Assembly (NCBI GenBank): GCA_020055645.1
Contig: CM034548.1
Span: forward strand, 18,724,001-18,788,000
DNA: 64,000 nt
Direction of reading: 5' to 3'
Origin: Tomocerus qinae
Lineage: Eukaryota > Arthropoda > Collembola > Entomobryomorpha > Tomoceridae
The notes beneath the pieces are model-generated. The model had not been told where the DNA came from, ran no database searches, and saw nothing but the letters and a program-made list of their open reading frames with translations. Of this stretch, positions 12,585 to 25,452 are shown piece after piece. How positions within the stretch are numbered: the first letter of the stretch is position 1; each line of letters starts with the position of its first letter. Made by a program: the position numbers and the translations under genes.

Positions 12585-13857
12585 TATATGTGGTAGTATA
12601 ACTGTGCCCCATGTACAAGGGCGCCATTGTACTAGTATAACTGTGCGTAGCGAGTTATACTAGGATAACCGACCCTCGGGGTTTCAGTACAACTGTTCCA
12701 CGCTTTAATACATTGCAAAGCCTGAGTTAATTAGACAATTATGCTACTTTATAATGATATGATAATAATTTATGTTAAAAATCTTATTAACTTGATTTAC
12801 TCAGTCAAATAGTGATAATTGCAAAAACCAAATAATTAACATAATATTGGTAGATACGTGAAAGAACAATCAATTGCATTTAACATTCTTACATGTATTG
12901 TCAACATGGTACTTTGTACCACAGGGTATGTCATTCTTTCTACATGGACATCTATTAGTTTGGCAATCCGTCTTGCATTTGCAGATTGATTGTCTACTGA
13001 AGGAAGTTACCCACCTTAGGGCAGTGATGTACTTAATTGTATTAGTTGGCCATGCCGCTGTGTTTATTTCGGCTGACCAAGTTCAAACTTTCGATTCGTT
13101 GATCATGCTTTTTATTCCAACACATTTAAGGGCCATTGCAAAATCAAAAAATAATATCATACATTCATGAATAAATGTGAGCAGGTAATAAAAAATTATG
13201 AAGACATTTCCTTACCGGCATTGTCATGGTAGAATGTCATCTCCTTAAAAAACTGACTATGGTTTAATATTTTTTTGCCACCGCCTACAAATGTTAAAAA
13301 TTCAGTTCCATTTTCTATATCAATCTTATACCTCTGTCGGACTCGAATCGAAAGTTTGAACTTGGTCAGCCGAAATAAACACAGCGGCATGGCCAACTAA
13401 TACAATTAAGTACATCACTGCCCTAAGGTGGGTAACTTCCTTCAGTAGACAATCAATCTGCAAATGCAAGACGGATTGCCAAACTAATAGATGTCCATGT
13501 AGAAAGAATGACATACCCTGTGGTACAAAGTACCATGTTGACAATACATGTAAGAATGTTAAATGCAATTGATTGTTCTTTCACGTATCTACCAATATTA
13601 TGTTAATTATTTGGTTTTTGCAATTATCACTATTTGACTGAGTAAATCAAGTTAATAAGATTTTTAACATAAATTATAATCATATCATTATAAAGTAGCA
13701 TAATTGTCTAATTAACTCAGGCTTTGCAATGTATTAAAGCGTGGAACAGTTGTACTGAAACCCCGAGGGTCGGTTATCCTAGTATAACTCGCTACGCACA
13801 GTTATACTAGTACAATGGCGCCCTTGTACATGGGGCACAGTTATACTACCACATATA
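12585..13857. mobile_element. Foldback-type element with two 514-bp inverted arms
   Basis: The left arm 12585-13098 and right arm 13344-13857 are reverse complements of equal length. I found one difference (A at 12764), so identity is near 99.8%. A 245-bp spacer separates them. If the flanking TATA is the target duplication, the mobile unit is 12589-13853, starting TGTGGTAGTATAACTGTG. Each arm contains an inner hairpin, CTAGTATAAC...GTTATACTAG, near its outer end. The same 75-codon frame occurs in both arms simply because they are copies. The near identity implies recent insertion or arm homogenisation. The transposon superfamily is not evident. Confidence 0.88.
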
Positions 13858-16800
13858 TACATCTATACGTAGCATTAGTAAATGCATAATGATATTGTGC
13901 TCGCTATCTCATTATTTCTATATTGACTCTAGTCATGTAGATTATTATTGTTGTATCATTGTGTGCACTGCTAAAAGAATGTTTGTACCGTATGCAAAGT
14001 TTGCAAAGGAAGGTAGAGTATAATGCCTAATGCAATACTAACCTAACTAGTAGTCTTGTAATATCTGTGTGTAGTAAACAAGTGAATACCTACCTGTAGT
14101 GAATATTATTTGCTATAGTATAATATGAAGCTTTTACTCTGAGAATAATAAAATAGATAATTGCAAGCTTCAAACACTGTAAGAACGTTGTAGTTAAATT
14201 TTTTAGCAAAACTACAGCAAACTTGACTCTTTTAGCATAAAACGAACTTTGTAATTACTTCTATTGCCAAACCTCAGCAAGTGCTGAAGTGCTTAATATT
14301 GTTTTATAAAGTAATTTACTATTACTCATCAATCAGCTATACATGTACCTGCAGCAGCATGCGAGAACATTTACATTACCATTCCTCGGCATTTATCTCT
14401 ATTTAAATAATGGATGCAATCCAAGTGCAACTCATTGCAACACAAATTTCATTACAAATAAATCAATCTTTTCAAGTTTATAATATCAGATCCAATACGT
14501 CTACACTGCTCCACATCTATGCATGTGGCCGTAGCGAAATCATAGTGATTAATATGACCAATTGGTTCTCCCTTAATGACAGCACAAATGTTTTTACACT
14601 TCCCCCGCAGCAAAAATACTGTTTACATCTCTGACCCATTTTATATCTCTACACTTAAATTTATGACAATTTATGAAATTCGTAATATACAATAAAATAA
14701 AATGTCCCTGTTGTTTTAGTCGAGATTTAACTGCCATATAACAATAGACTTTTATGCATTCTATAACTATATCGTTTTCAGAATCTCAAGTTGTTTTCAA
14801 GTTTGCAAACACATAAAACAGTAAGACCTTTGTTCAAGAACTCGATAGCTACCATTTCATAACCATTTCCCTTTTTAATTGAACCAAAGTTTTTCTTTTG
14901 CTTATTTCGTATATACTGATATGATATACTGCGGCTACGTGACTACGTTTAGAATGCAAAAAATACTATACCTACTTATTTACAACTGTTACTATTACTT
15001 ACAGACAAAATATACCCTTAGATTTCATTCTATATCATAAATGCTGAAACCGAAACAAATCTTAATGATTACTTTTCACAAAAAATTGATACATATTATT
15101 TACATGTGCGTAGAAGATATATTCAAGCTGTGATGCATTTAAAATCTATTTTGACAAGAGTCATAAATAAAAATTCTATTTTCATAGACCAGATAGCGCA
15201 ATAAATACTAGATAGGTAAATATTTATAAAAATGCTACCAGATGCGTTTTCAAAGTTATAATTAGAAATCCAAGAAAATTTTTGCTTATCTGCAGTTTTG
15301 GACATTTTTGACAGACAAGTGTATCTTTAAGATTGTAGATAAAAAAGGAAACTGTCTAAATATCTTCACATTAAATACGATGCTTTTATATACACCCAAA
15401 TTGAAATTTAGAATAAGTATCAATAAAAGGATATAGAAGTAAATATTTGCAAATTCTTAAATACAGATATGTCAAAATATGTTCAGCTGCAGTCAAACGT
15501 CCTTTCTACCATTTATACTAATAAATGTACAAATGTACTTGAGTTGATGTTTATGTATATTGCATACTATACTGTGTCCCTGTCCGATCACACTTGAACC
15601 AAGCAAAAGACTTTCCATTTTCCTAGTTCCTATAGCCCTAATATAAAATGGATCGTTTGATGTGAACTCAAGATTTGGATCAAGGAAATTTCTTCCAGTC
15701 TAAAAAAGTTTATTCATCGGTTTCCTGATCAAGGAATTGTAGGTGTATACTGATTTACTTAACAATAGTTAATTACTATCCGAAACTACAAACTCAAGAA
15801 CTATTAAGGTCTTCTACGTATACTAATTACTATTAAACACTAATTAACCACTAAGAAAACTTTAACCATTCTTTATTATAACCTGAACGGCAGTTAAAGT
15901 ATAAAACTATTTATTTCCCGTACATAATGAGATGCAACCAAATGCAAACTATAAAAATTAAACAATGGTGATAATAAATGTGAATCTCAGTTTTTATGTG
16001 TCATCAATAAAAGAGATATCCATGTAATATCATATTATGCAAATATGTAAAGTATTTTTGGAATATCATAATAATAACTTGTGATGATATTACCTATTAT
16101 GTTTTATCTGATTCCTTTCCTGGAATTTTAATATGAAATGGGTCTGGTTGTAATTGTAACAGCTAATTTTTATGAACAGCTATTACGCAAATAATATTTA
16201 TTGTAGAAGAAACGAGAAGAACCAGTTCAAGTGCCTCATACATCTTAATGAAAACAGAACGAACCCACTCACCAAGTCTTACAACTCTGCAGAAGTCGAT
16301 ACGGCTTCACTTAGCTCAGCGTAAAATGCACCAGTATGCTCTAAAAATTCCTAAACGATGTGGGTAAAAATTATAAGTAAAAAATGAGACTGTTATAAGT
16401 TTTAAAATGTTTGCCTATGATCTTCTAGGATTTTTCGTCTAGTAAATAACCTTTGGGATCGTTAGGGGCTGATTTCCCCCTTTCGGTATTTTAAATATGT
16501 TTGAGGTGCTTGTCCTAACTTTTTGTATTAGATGCTAAAATCTCATCTTACATATAAAACTTCATTCACAATATTCAATCTTTAGTATCTATTAGAGGGA
16601 GAGAGAATAGATACCAATTTGTATTTCCTTGGCAAATCATAACATTTTAATTTGTTTATGTTCAATTTCCGTTTACACTTCTACTACGTTTCTGACACTT
16701 TTACGACTGTCTAGTTTTTCATTTCGGATAAATTTTTTGTATTCATTGTTTAGCATTCTTGAATTGGAGTCTAAAAATATACAGTTCATAGATTTCGTCT

Positions 16801-19800
16801 AACACTTTGAGATTCTTATTTTAAATAATAATAATAATTGATTTGATAAATCTGAATTTTTCAAAAAGTTTCCGGATTTATATCATCCGAGTACTTAATA
16901 TTTTGTGCTACATTTTTGGCCTATAGCTAAGTGGATTATTTTATGTTTCTGGAATCACTATATAATTAGTATAATTTATTAAATACATACTTATTGGATT
17001 GTGACCGACAATTTCACGGCATTATAAATCATAAGTATAATATTCTGTATTATTTTACACGATAAGCTAATCGCGTATGTACATAAAATTATATCTTTAT
17101 TATATAAGATTTTCTGTGTGCGTATTTATTAAGTTATACTGTCATAAGAATAAATAATGAATTGACTTGACGCTGATGGTGAGTACAAGTAGCAAGGTGA
17201 ACATTAAATTGAAATAGTTTCTCAACATTCTAGGAAATATTCCACCCTAATTCACATAGTGATGAGCCGCTATGGAATAAATAAATTGTAGTGTACTGTG
17301 AACACTATTTTGCCTACTGGGCAATAATATTATGCATCTCACTTATAGCCAACTGCATCAGCATTAAAAGCAACAGTAGCAATGCACTGTCATAAAAGCA
17401 AATGCACACGACGACATTAAATATTATATAACTATTACAGACAGATAGCATGTACGTAGTTTGTAGTACAACGTTTACTTGTCATTCATAATATATACTA
17501 ACTGATTGTATCTATGAAAAGTCAACGTAACATAGAAGATAATAAATACTAATAAAATAATGGCCTAAAATTTGTTATTGGATGAGAATGACAAAGAAAA
17601 TGTGGATCTGTTGAATTAGGAAAATACTACTATACCAACAATTGAAGAAAAAAGAATGCACAGATTGTACACAAAAGCTGTGGATAGATACAAGAATGTA
17701 CATAAGTTAAGTGGATTAAGTGCCACTGAAATTGCATGAGACTTCAATTATTTATTTATTGATATAAGTTCGTGTAGTATAAATGTATAATTTTTGGGGA
17801 ATGACAGTCTAGTTTCATTTTTGTTATACAAGAATCATCTAACAAGTAATCACTTTCTGCTGGCATCCATGCCAAGCTTTATTAGTATTACCACATGCAC
17901 CCAATATAATAATATTGGATTTTCTGCTTCTTTCTTTATCATTAGTGATAGCGTTTTCTTGTTTTCTTGCCTTATACAAATTGACGAATGACTGAGCAAT
18001 TATTTGCAGGTATGAAGAGATGTTAGGTGTAAGAAGTGCGTGGCAAAGTTGCATTAATCTCTTCAATCTCAACAAAAGGATAGCGTCGTTGCCGACTCTT
18101 AATGAAAATTTCAATAAAAAATGAAATTCATCCTACGGCTCGATAAAAAAAATGGAGAAAGAATCTCCAATCAAATGCAATGTTGACCAATTCTGATTTT
18201 TGTCTAGGCTCGTACGAAACCATTGCGGGATGTACATAAACCATGGCTCAATCAGAGAAATTAATCTGAAAAATTGCATTCCAACTAATGACAATTCGTT
18301 TACATCATTCTGTAGCTATTTAAATACATTAAATTATTATTAAAGTACCTTTAGTACTAGAATATGCATTTTATTGAAATTACTTAACAACTGATACAAT
18401 TTAAAATTATAATCAACTATACAATTGGGTAAATCTGTGTGGCTGATAATATTTACTATTGACTGAAGCAGATATAGGTTATAGAATGAATGCTTGAGCT
18501 AATACAATTATTTTAAACTTGATTTTGCTTTTTTACTGAATTAAAAATATAATTAAGCAATTGTACTATTTATTATGATATAATCTTAGTATATGTTTTA
18601 TAAGGGTCGGGGTTGCTGATATAGGGTTGCTTATCAGAATAGTGAATTGTGTTAATAACGTGTTATTTTAATGTGTCACTAATGACTTGGTATGACATGA
18701 AGTGTGAGATTGACAAGCGGTCCAGGTACATGTAGATAAAGTGGTGTAATTTGAATCTGTGACAAAACAACTTTAATCCTTTTCACCAGGCAGGCATAGG
18801 CCAATCTTATTGAGAATAAACTTTGCCGTCCTTCTTTATCCCTGACCTCCTAATCCAATTTTTTCCATGAGGATATTTACTTTCTGCTTTTGTCATGTTC
18901 AAGTTAGCTTTAGCCAACTATTCTTAAGCATTTACTCATTCTACTATACTACTACCACTGGTAAGTTCTTAATGCTACAATAGATAGATTTATCCTAATG
19001 TGCTGCTGTGGAAAGCAATGATATGATGCATGGAAATAATTATGATTTTTTGTTTTTAAATTACATTAAGATGTAGTGAATTTATTTCTCACAAATAAAC
19101 AGATTAAAACAAAAGTAATCAAATATACATATAATTAAGACTAGCCAATCTGTATTTCAATTTTACTGCGTACCTTGGCATTTAAATTATAGTGCGTGTA
19201 GGTGAACTAAATTAAATTTATGACTGTTATAAAAACTTAAAATCCTCAAGACTGAATTTATTCTTGAGGAAAATCCTTTTATATTATCTACCTGAATACA
19301 AACAAATTACACTTTCAAGTGCGACCAGATTTTTTTAATTCATACAAATAAATGCAGCTGCATTTTCCGCTGCAACCAAATTCAGACAGGTAATTGCAAC
19401 ACATTGAACAATTTATGGGAGGATAATTAATAATATTTTACAGTAATATAGGTTATCAATGAATTAATAGATTAAGTTTACAATAATTTGGTTAATGAAC
19501 TTTGTATTGGCAATTGTGATATAAAAATATAAGGAATTTCTTTTAGTCATAGACTTATGTAACAAGTTATCGGTATATTGGTAACCTTAAGCTATAAAAA
19601 CAAAGCTTGTCAATAGGAACAAAAGAAAATAGCTAATTACATCTCAAGACGTGGATGTGGCTGGCTGGCTCCTGAGAATTACAACTTCATAAAAATAATA
19701 TCACTATTGCAGTGGAGTGATTAAATTTTATGGCATCTGTTGCATGTAGCAGAGGTATAGAGTTTTTTTTATAAATAGATTTATAGATCAACGGATATGA

Positions 19801-22368
19801 TTTTAAAAGCCGCGTTCTGAAAACGTGTCAATTGAAAAGAAAACGTGGAAAACAATATCTAATATAACAAAAATCTTCAGTTGTGATTTTTATTAGTGTG
19901 TTACATATTTTGTACACTTTCAAGAACTCAAGTAAACAACAAAGCTTTGTAACACATCTTAAATGTGTTAATAGCTATATGAAAGGCATTTAGCCAAATC
20001 CATTTTTTCATTTCGTCACCTTCTGTGTAGTCAAAAATGGTTAATAAAGTAGACACCAGAGAATATATTATTACGATATTATTACAAATGTACGTAGGCA
20101 GAAAATGATACTCGTGTTTGTAGAAGTATGCGTTTCATAGTGTAAATTTAGTGGTGTAGTTACATCATTGACACGACATGAGCTTGAGTTATAATGATGT
20201 TGATATGAAGCAACAAACTTCTCGTGTATGTAATTGTGAACCATGAAATGTTACATTATATACACTTATACACATGTAATTGATATATAATTGAGATTCG
20301 TATCCTATTTTTAATTGTATTCCTGTTCCTAAACAGCTCTTCAGTTTATTTCTGGTTTTTTAAGTGTTTGAACAGTGCTACTGTTTAGTACGAAACGAAC
20401 TAGATATTATTGCACAAATTTTAATTGCAATGAGATAGAAAGGCAAGTCTGCTTTGAGACGTGAATGCACTCTTGATAAGTTTACAAAATCTCATTTTTA
20501 TTTTAGAATGAAAAATGAGAATACATCTTTCCTTTGGTGCAATTATCTTTAAAGCACTAATTACATCTGAAAAATGATAAAAAAACAAATGCATTCTTAA
20601 AGATCGTGAATAAGCTTTATGATGTGTAGTACTTAGGTAACCTACGTAATAAATAAGCATACCTATTAGTATCCTTGTACCTTCTGTAGGTTTATTAACC
20701 CTTTATTACTAATTATTCTGCCTGTTTAAGACAGCCATTTAATGCAAAGGAAATCTCACTCAATGCATGACCAAATAAATTTTTAATATTTATCGTAACA
20801 GTCTCGAACGTGTTCAGATATAATATACAGTCCTTTCGTATTCATATTAAAAGTGCAGTGCTGCTGCGATGACCTGACCTTTATTAAGAAGATTGAGATA
20901 AAATGGAGAAATGTGCAATCTGCCTGAAATCTACCAACATAATATTAATGAATACGTTTGTTACACGTTCTTACGTAGTCGTTTACTGACAATTAACTTG
21001 CGAATACAAATATTAACAAAAAATGTGCGTTTTGTCAATACTTTTATTTCACAACCATTATTCACTTTTAAGATCTACTCATTCTGAATTCTAGACATCA
21101 GACGCACGTTTCTTCCATTATGCAGCTACTCCAAACACGTGAATTCTTGTTTTCATGCAAACATTAGAGAAGGGAGATCTGTCTGATGCGAGTGACATTT
21201 GATAGACTTTTTTCTGTAACCAAGAAGCCATCAAACTAATTAATAACGTGCTATGCATCATTTTACTATATAAAATGACCTATCAATTCACTTCTCAGAG
21301 TAACAACAATCACCATGTAGTAAATGATCCTCGGAACAATGTGCGTACAAAGAACTCTTGCCAAACAAAAGGATACGTTTTAAGCATCTATAACAATTAC
21401 TAATTAATGATTATATCAGTGGCTAGCATTTCAATGCTTATGTAAATGCTGTATCCAAGTACTATAAAAATCTTATAGGGCTACGCAATCTTGGTTAAGT
21501 GTTACTAGAGAACATATAAATCAACACTGGTTGAAAGAAATCAAGTTTTCTGATTTACACATGTTGTCCTGTTTGAAATTGTAACCAATTTACTTTTTTG
21601 TTGTATACATAATATTTGTTATTACTCCCAGATTACTATATTCAAAATATACTTAATACATACAAATTAGAAAGATAAGAGCAGTCGATCTGTTGATTGA
21701 CAGGTGTAGTTTAAAAAGTAGCTACCAAATGTAGATCACTTCTGTATTTGGGAATTTGCTCCACTATTTTAAGTGCTTAGAGGAAATCTGAATGATCAAG
21801 GAGGCAATAATCGCAAAGATGAAAAGCTTGTTTGACCATCAAAAAAATATTATCAGCGACAACAATTACCTACTAATGATTGTAGAGGACGTGATAATGT
21901 AACATTCATTGGCAGCACTGCGGGTACTACTAAAATATTAATTGTATTAACATAAATTGGCAGCCGATAATAAAATACTAATTGCATAAATTTCATTATC
22001 GTTTCAATTCCAACAAGTCAAATGTTCAAACAGGTAAGTAATTATTTAGTAATCTAAAATGAATGAAAGTTATGCTGATAGATATTATTTAATGTGTCAA
22101 AACAAAACGATTATTTTAATTTACCTATTTTAAAACCAATAAATAATTTTATTCACGCTAGTCGATCCTTATTTAAAGATCAGCTATTTAAAGTCAATCA
22201 TAATAATATAAATAATCCTGTTCTTTAGGAGATTTTCCTATGCATGTTCTTGATTTTGATATATACCATGCATAGTGTGCCTAAACTCAATGCATTAGAG
22301 CATACATATGACATAGAATACATTTACAAAGAATAAATTCAACTGCTATGGGTATTTTCCAAAATAAA
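13858..22368. other. Gene desert, first part
   Basis: About 8.5 kb of AT-rich DNA without an exon I can defend. Open frames of 60-90 codons occur on both strands but lack recognisable motifs, coding composition or paired splice sites. A consensus donor on the minus strand near 16277 (GACTTG|GTGAGT) could mark a non-coding exon, without further support. Confidence 0.5.
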
Positions 22369-22430
22369 GACTGAATTGGACCGAAATGGACTGAATTGGA
22401 CCAAATTAGACCGAAGGACCAAATTAGGCT
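22369..22430. repeat. Short tandem repeat, 20-bp unit
   Basis: Two units of GACTGAATTGGACCGAAATG type are followed by shortened copies (GACCGAA, GGACCAAATTAGG). It is a small local minisatellite with no evident function. Confidence 0.6.
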
Positions 22431-25058
22431 AAATTTATTAAAATAACTAAACTTGCCTTTTATGAATGCATCCTTCTGAAAAGGGTCTTCTCAAAGCCTG
22501 TCTTCTAATTTATAAAAAATGATTTTTTACTAGATGCCTAACTTACCTTTCAAAAATGAGTCACATTGTGCTGGGAGCCTAGTAATATATATTATTATGG
22601 TTTGACGGATAATTCGCCCATTATAGAAAGTTAACCATTTATGCTGTCTTGGATTATAAATTAGCAAGACAAATGCTTGACAAATTTTTATTTTAATAAA
22701 ATGCATATCACAGTCACACGTTTTAATTCATTGGACAAAGGGTAGCTCTACAGCAGATACTAAGAGTGAGGCTATTTCTAAACATGCATGAATAAGTATC
22801 TGGGTATGTAAAATGTAACGCCGTTACATTATTATATTATCATTCTGAATGTCCTTTTAACAATGTACATTATTTAAAAATTAGCCCAACTCCTAATAAG
22901 TAGATGAAATTTTTATCATTATTCATTCATTCATTCTGACTTTCTTCTTACTGATTGTACCTACTTGTATGGTAAATATTTTTTTTAGATAAAAGACCTA
23001 TGACCTGCTCTTAAGAGACATTCTACTCGTGATTTTTAATTCCACTGTATTAATTAAGCACTTTCATTTGGCTTTGGAACATAATATTTCACCTACACAA
23101 TATCTACATAAATATATACACGTACCTATCTATATTATAATATTTGTATGGCTACATTTTTTCAAGTTTACCAAATTCTAGAAATTATGACAGTAATATT
23201 AAATGGTGACGTTGAGTAATATTGACAGAGTTGTCTTGCAAACAAGCAGATTATAAAAGTTTTCACTGAAACACGACTGCTCCCTCTGCCATATTACGAG
23301 AAATAATATTCATGGTAGAAAAACTCATATAACACAAAACAAGAAACAGAAAGGCAGAGCAGCCAGACTTGTTTCATAGTATTTTATTTTGTATAATTAT
23401 TGTATTGCATAAGAGTTGGTGAATGCATGAATATTCTTCCAATCTTTAACAACGTCTTACTCGTCAGATAGCTCATGTAAAGTTACCTTTGCAAAAACAA
23501 GAAGTGGTAACCAGAACCAGATTCGATTTCTGCAGATACTTACGCCAAACCGTTAGGCTGTACCAATTGCTCTGTATTCATTCATATTATGATGTTTTAC
23601 TGCAATAAATAATTCACTTTTACAAAGTAAACCAATATGCAACTGCATTAATTATGCCTACAATTCTATTAAAACTTTTAGGTGCTATAACCAGCAGGCA
23701 ATATTAGCCAAACCATTTTACCTCCCAGCAGAAATCTCAAATAAATTTATGATCTGCAGAGTGGCAATTACTCGAATATTCAGAATGTAAGCGAGAGACA
23801 CGCAGAAAAGGGCAAGGTCGTAGCAAATAGGCACTTCCAATTGTCGCAATAATGCTCACAACCCTTCTCTATATCTCTATAGTATTTTTAGAGCACTGGC
23901 AGCATAAATAAAAAGAACAGGTCTCTACCTTTGTCACTCAATCATTTGTCCTTTGGGCCAATGCATCCACCCAGTGAAAGAAGTCTATTCACTCAAACAT
24001 TTTTTGCATATCTTTCGGAAATAAATTTAAATAAAGTTTTAAACAAATGTAAAGCATAATACAAACTTAAATATAGTTTTAAAATTTCTAAGGAACAATT
24101 AGTAAAAAAAATACTGTTATCTGTTAAAAAACGAAGTTAATAAATGTTTTAATGAATTATTTGTAGAATACACATGCGTAAAAACGTGTACCGCAATCAA
24201 TGATAAACAATATATTTAGCGTGCATATTATTGGATGGCTTTTGAGGTTAGTTTATACTATAGACTTCGACGTTAATTGCTTTCAATTTAAAGTTTTTAG
24301 AAAACGTAACTATTAAATAAGTAAAAAAATCTTAATTTATTTTACTTAAAAGGTACGTTTTCATTTCGTTCTTATAGCTCGTGGGTCGTTTAACATGTAT
24401 TTTCGTTAAAATAGAAAAATGGTACTTTTATACTCTTTACCATATATACCAACGCATTCGGAAATTACTATCAGTACGATTTTACGAAACGAAACATACG
24501 AAACTACTACATGTGCACTTAATCGGGATGTCTTGTTTAGTTTAACTGCGACACTAATAATATGCGAACAATTTATACTACTTATGCATTTTACATAACG
24601 GGCGTATAACCGAAAAATTTTTAAACCAGGAAGAATAAAATACTGATTTTTAACATGAATCACCATTAAAATTTATACAATTTGTGTATTACAAGAAAAT
24701 CCACCAATTTACTAGTGCGTTGAAAATATTACTTAATAGTTCTTAACGCGATCTTTCGATTGATATAAGCATTTGCCTTGGTAATACACGGGAGGTATTT
24801 ATTTTTGGCTGAGACAGCATTCATCATTTATTAGTGGCGAATAAGTGACTTTCGACCATATGATCATAAACGACAATTTTCGTACATGCATATAAAATGT
24901 CCTTCAAACGTTGCATAAATATTTCAAACCATAAAATTTTCATTGCTAGAGATATCTTTTAATTTTCCAAGCACAATAGATTACTACGAAAATGACTTTA
25001 CATTTATACTCATGTCAAAAGCGTAGTACTCAAATGTGCAAGAAGACCTTTAATTACA
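22431..25058. other. Gene desert, second part
   Basis: AT-rich DNA with no recognisable exon or RNA gene. The longest open frame, 86 codons on the minus strand at 24406-24666, resembles no family known to me and has no exon-like context. Confidence 0.5.
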
Positions 25059-25066
25059 ATTATGTC

Positions 25067-25251
25067 CAGGCACGTATCTAGAAGTTTGTTCAAGGGGGGC
25101 GGAAGCAAAAAGTATATCAAAAATAAGACATATTCGCGCGAAGCGCGAAAAATTTTTGCCATTTTAGGCCATTTTTGAGAAAAAAATTCTCTTTTTCTCA
25201 GTTTTAGGGGGGGCGCTGCGCCCCCCCGCCCCCCTACTAAATACGTGCTTG
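25067..25251. mobile_element. hAT-like MITE, younger copy
   Basis: This 185-bp element is flanked by the 8-bp direct repeat ATTATGTC (25059-25066, 25252-25259). The termini CAGGCACGTATCTAG and, on the other strand, CAAGCACGTATTTAG are near-perfect inverted repeats. Inside are GCGCGAAGCGCG and a GGGGGGG-CGCTGCG-CCCCCCC hairpin near the right end. It is the same family as 6086-6277. The 8-bp duplication and terminal sequence point to the hAT superfamily. No protein-coding capacity. Confidence 0.85.
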
Positions 25252-25309
25252 ATTATGTCTATTAGTCAAACAACAACCTATATCAATGTTAACAGCAATA
25301 AGTAAATTC

Positions 25310-25452
25310 AGGCATTAAGCTTAATGCCTAGGCAATAAGCTTAATGCCTAAAAATGCCCGGCATTAAGCTTAAAGCCTAGTCTTTAAGCTTATATAATGC
25401 CTAGGCATTAAGCCTAATGCCTGAATTTTACTCGGCATTAAGCTTAATGCCT
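25310..25452. repeat. Array of 20-bp AAGCTT-centred palindromes
   Basis: The perfect palindrome AGGCATTAAGCTTAATGCCT (25310-25329) is followed by imperfect copies at 25330-25349, 25359-25378, 25380-25402 (degenerate), 25403-25422 and 25433-25452. The flanks AATTCAGGCATTA (from 25305) and TAATGCCTGAATT (to about 25427) are also inverted to each other. The block could extrude as a multi-stem cruciform or form hairpin RNA. It starts 59 bp after the neighbouring MITE. I see no target duplication. Confidence 0.85.

Noticed and set aside
12874-13568. Two identical 75-codon frames on opposite strands
   Set aside because: They are the same sequence in the two arms of the inverted repeat. Being duplicated does not make them genes, and no family is recognised.
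25310-25452. Palindrome array as a CRISPR-like array
   Set aside because: There are no unique spacers of constant length, the units are palindromes with short irregular gaps, and the surrounding DNA is eukaryotic.
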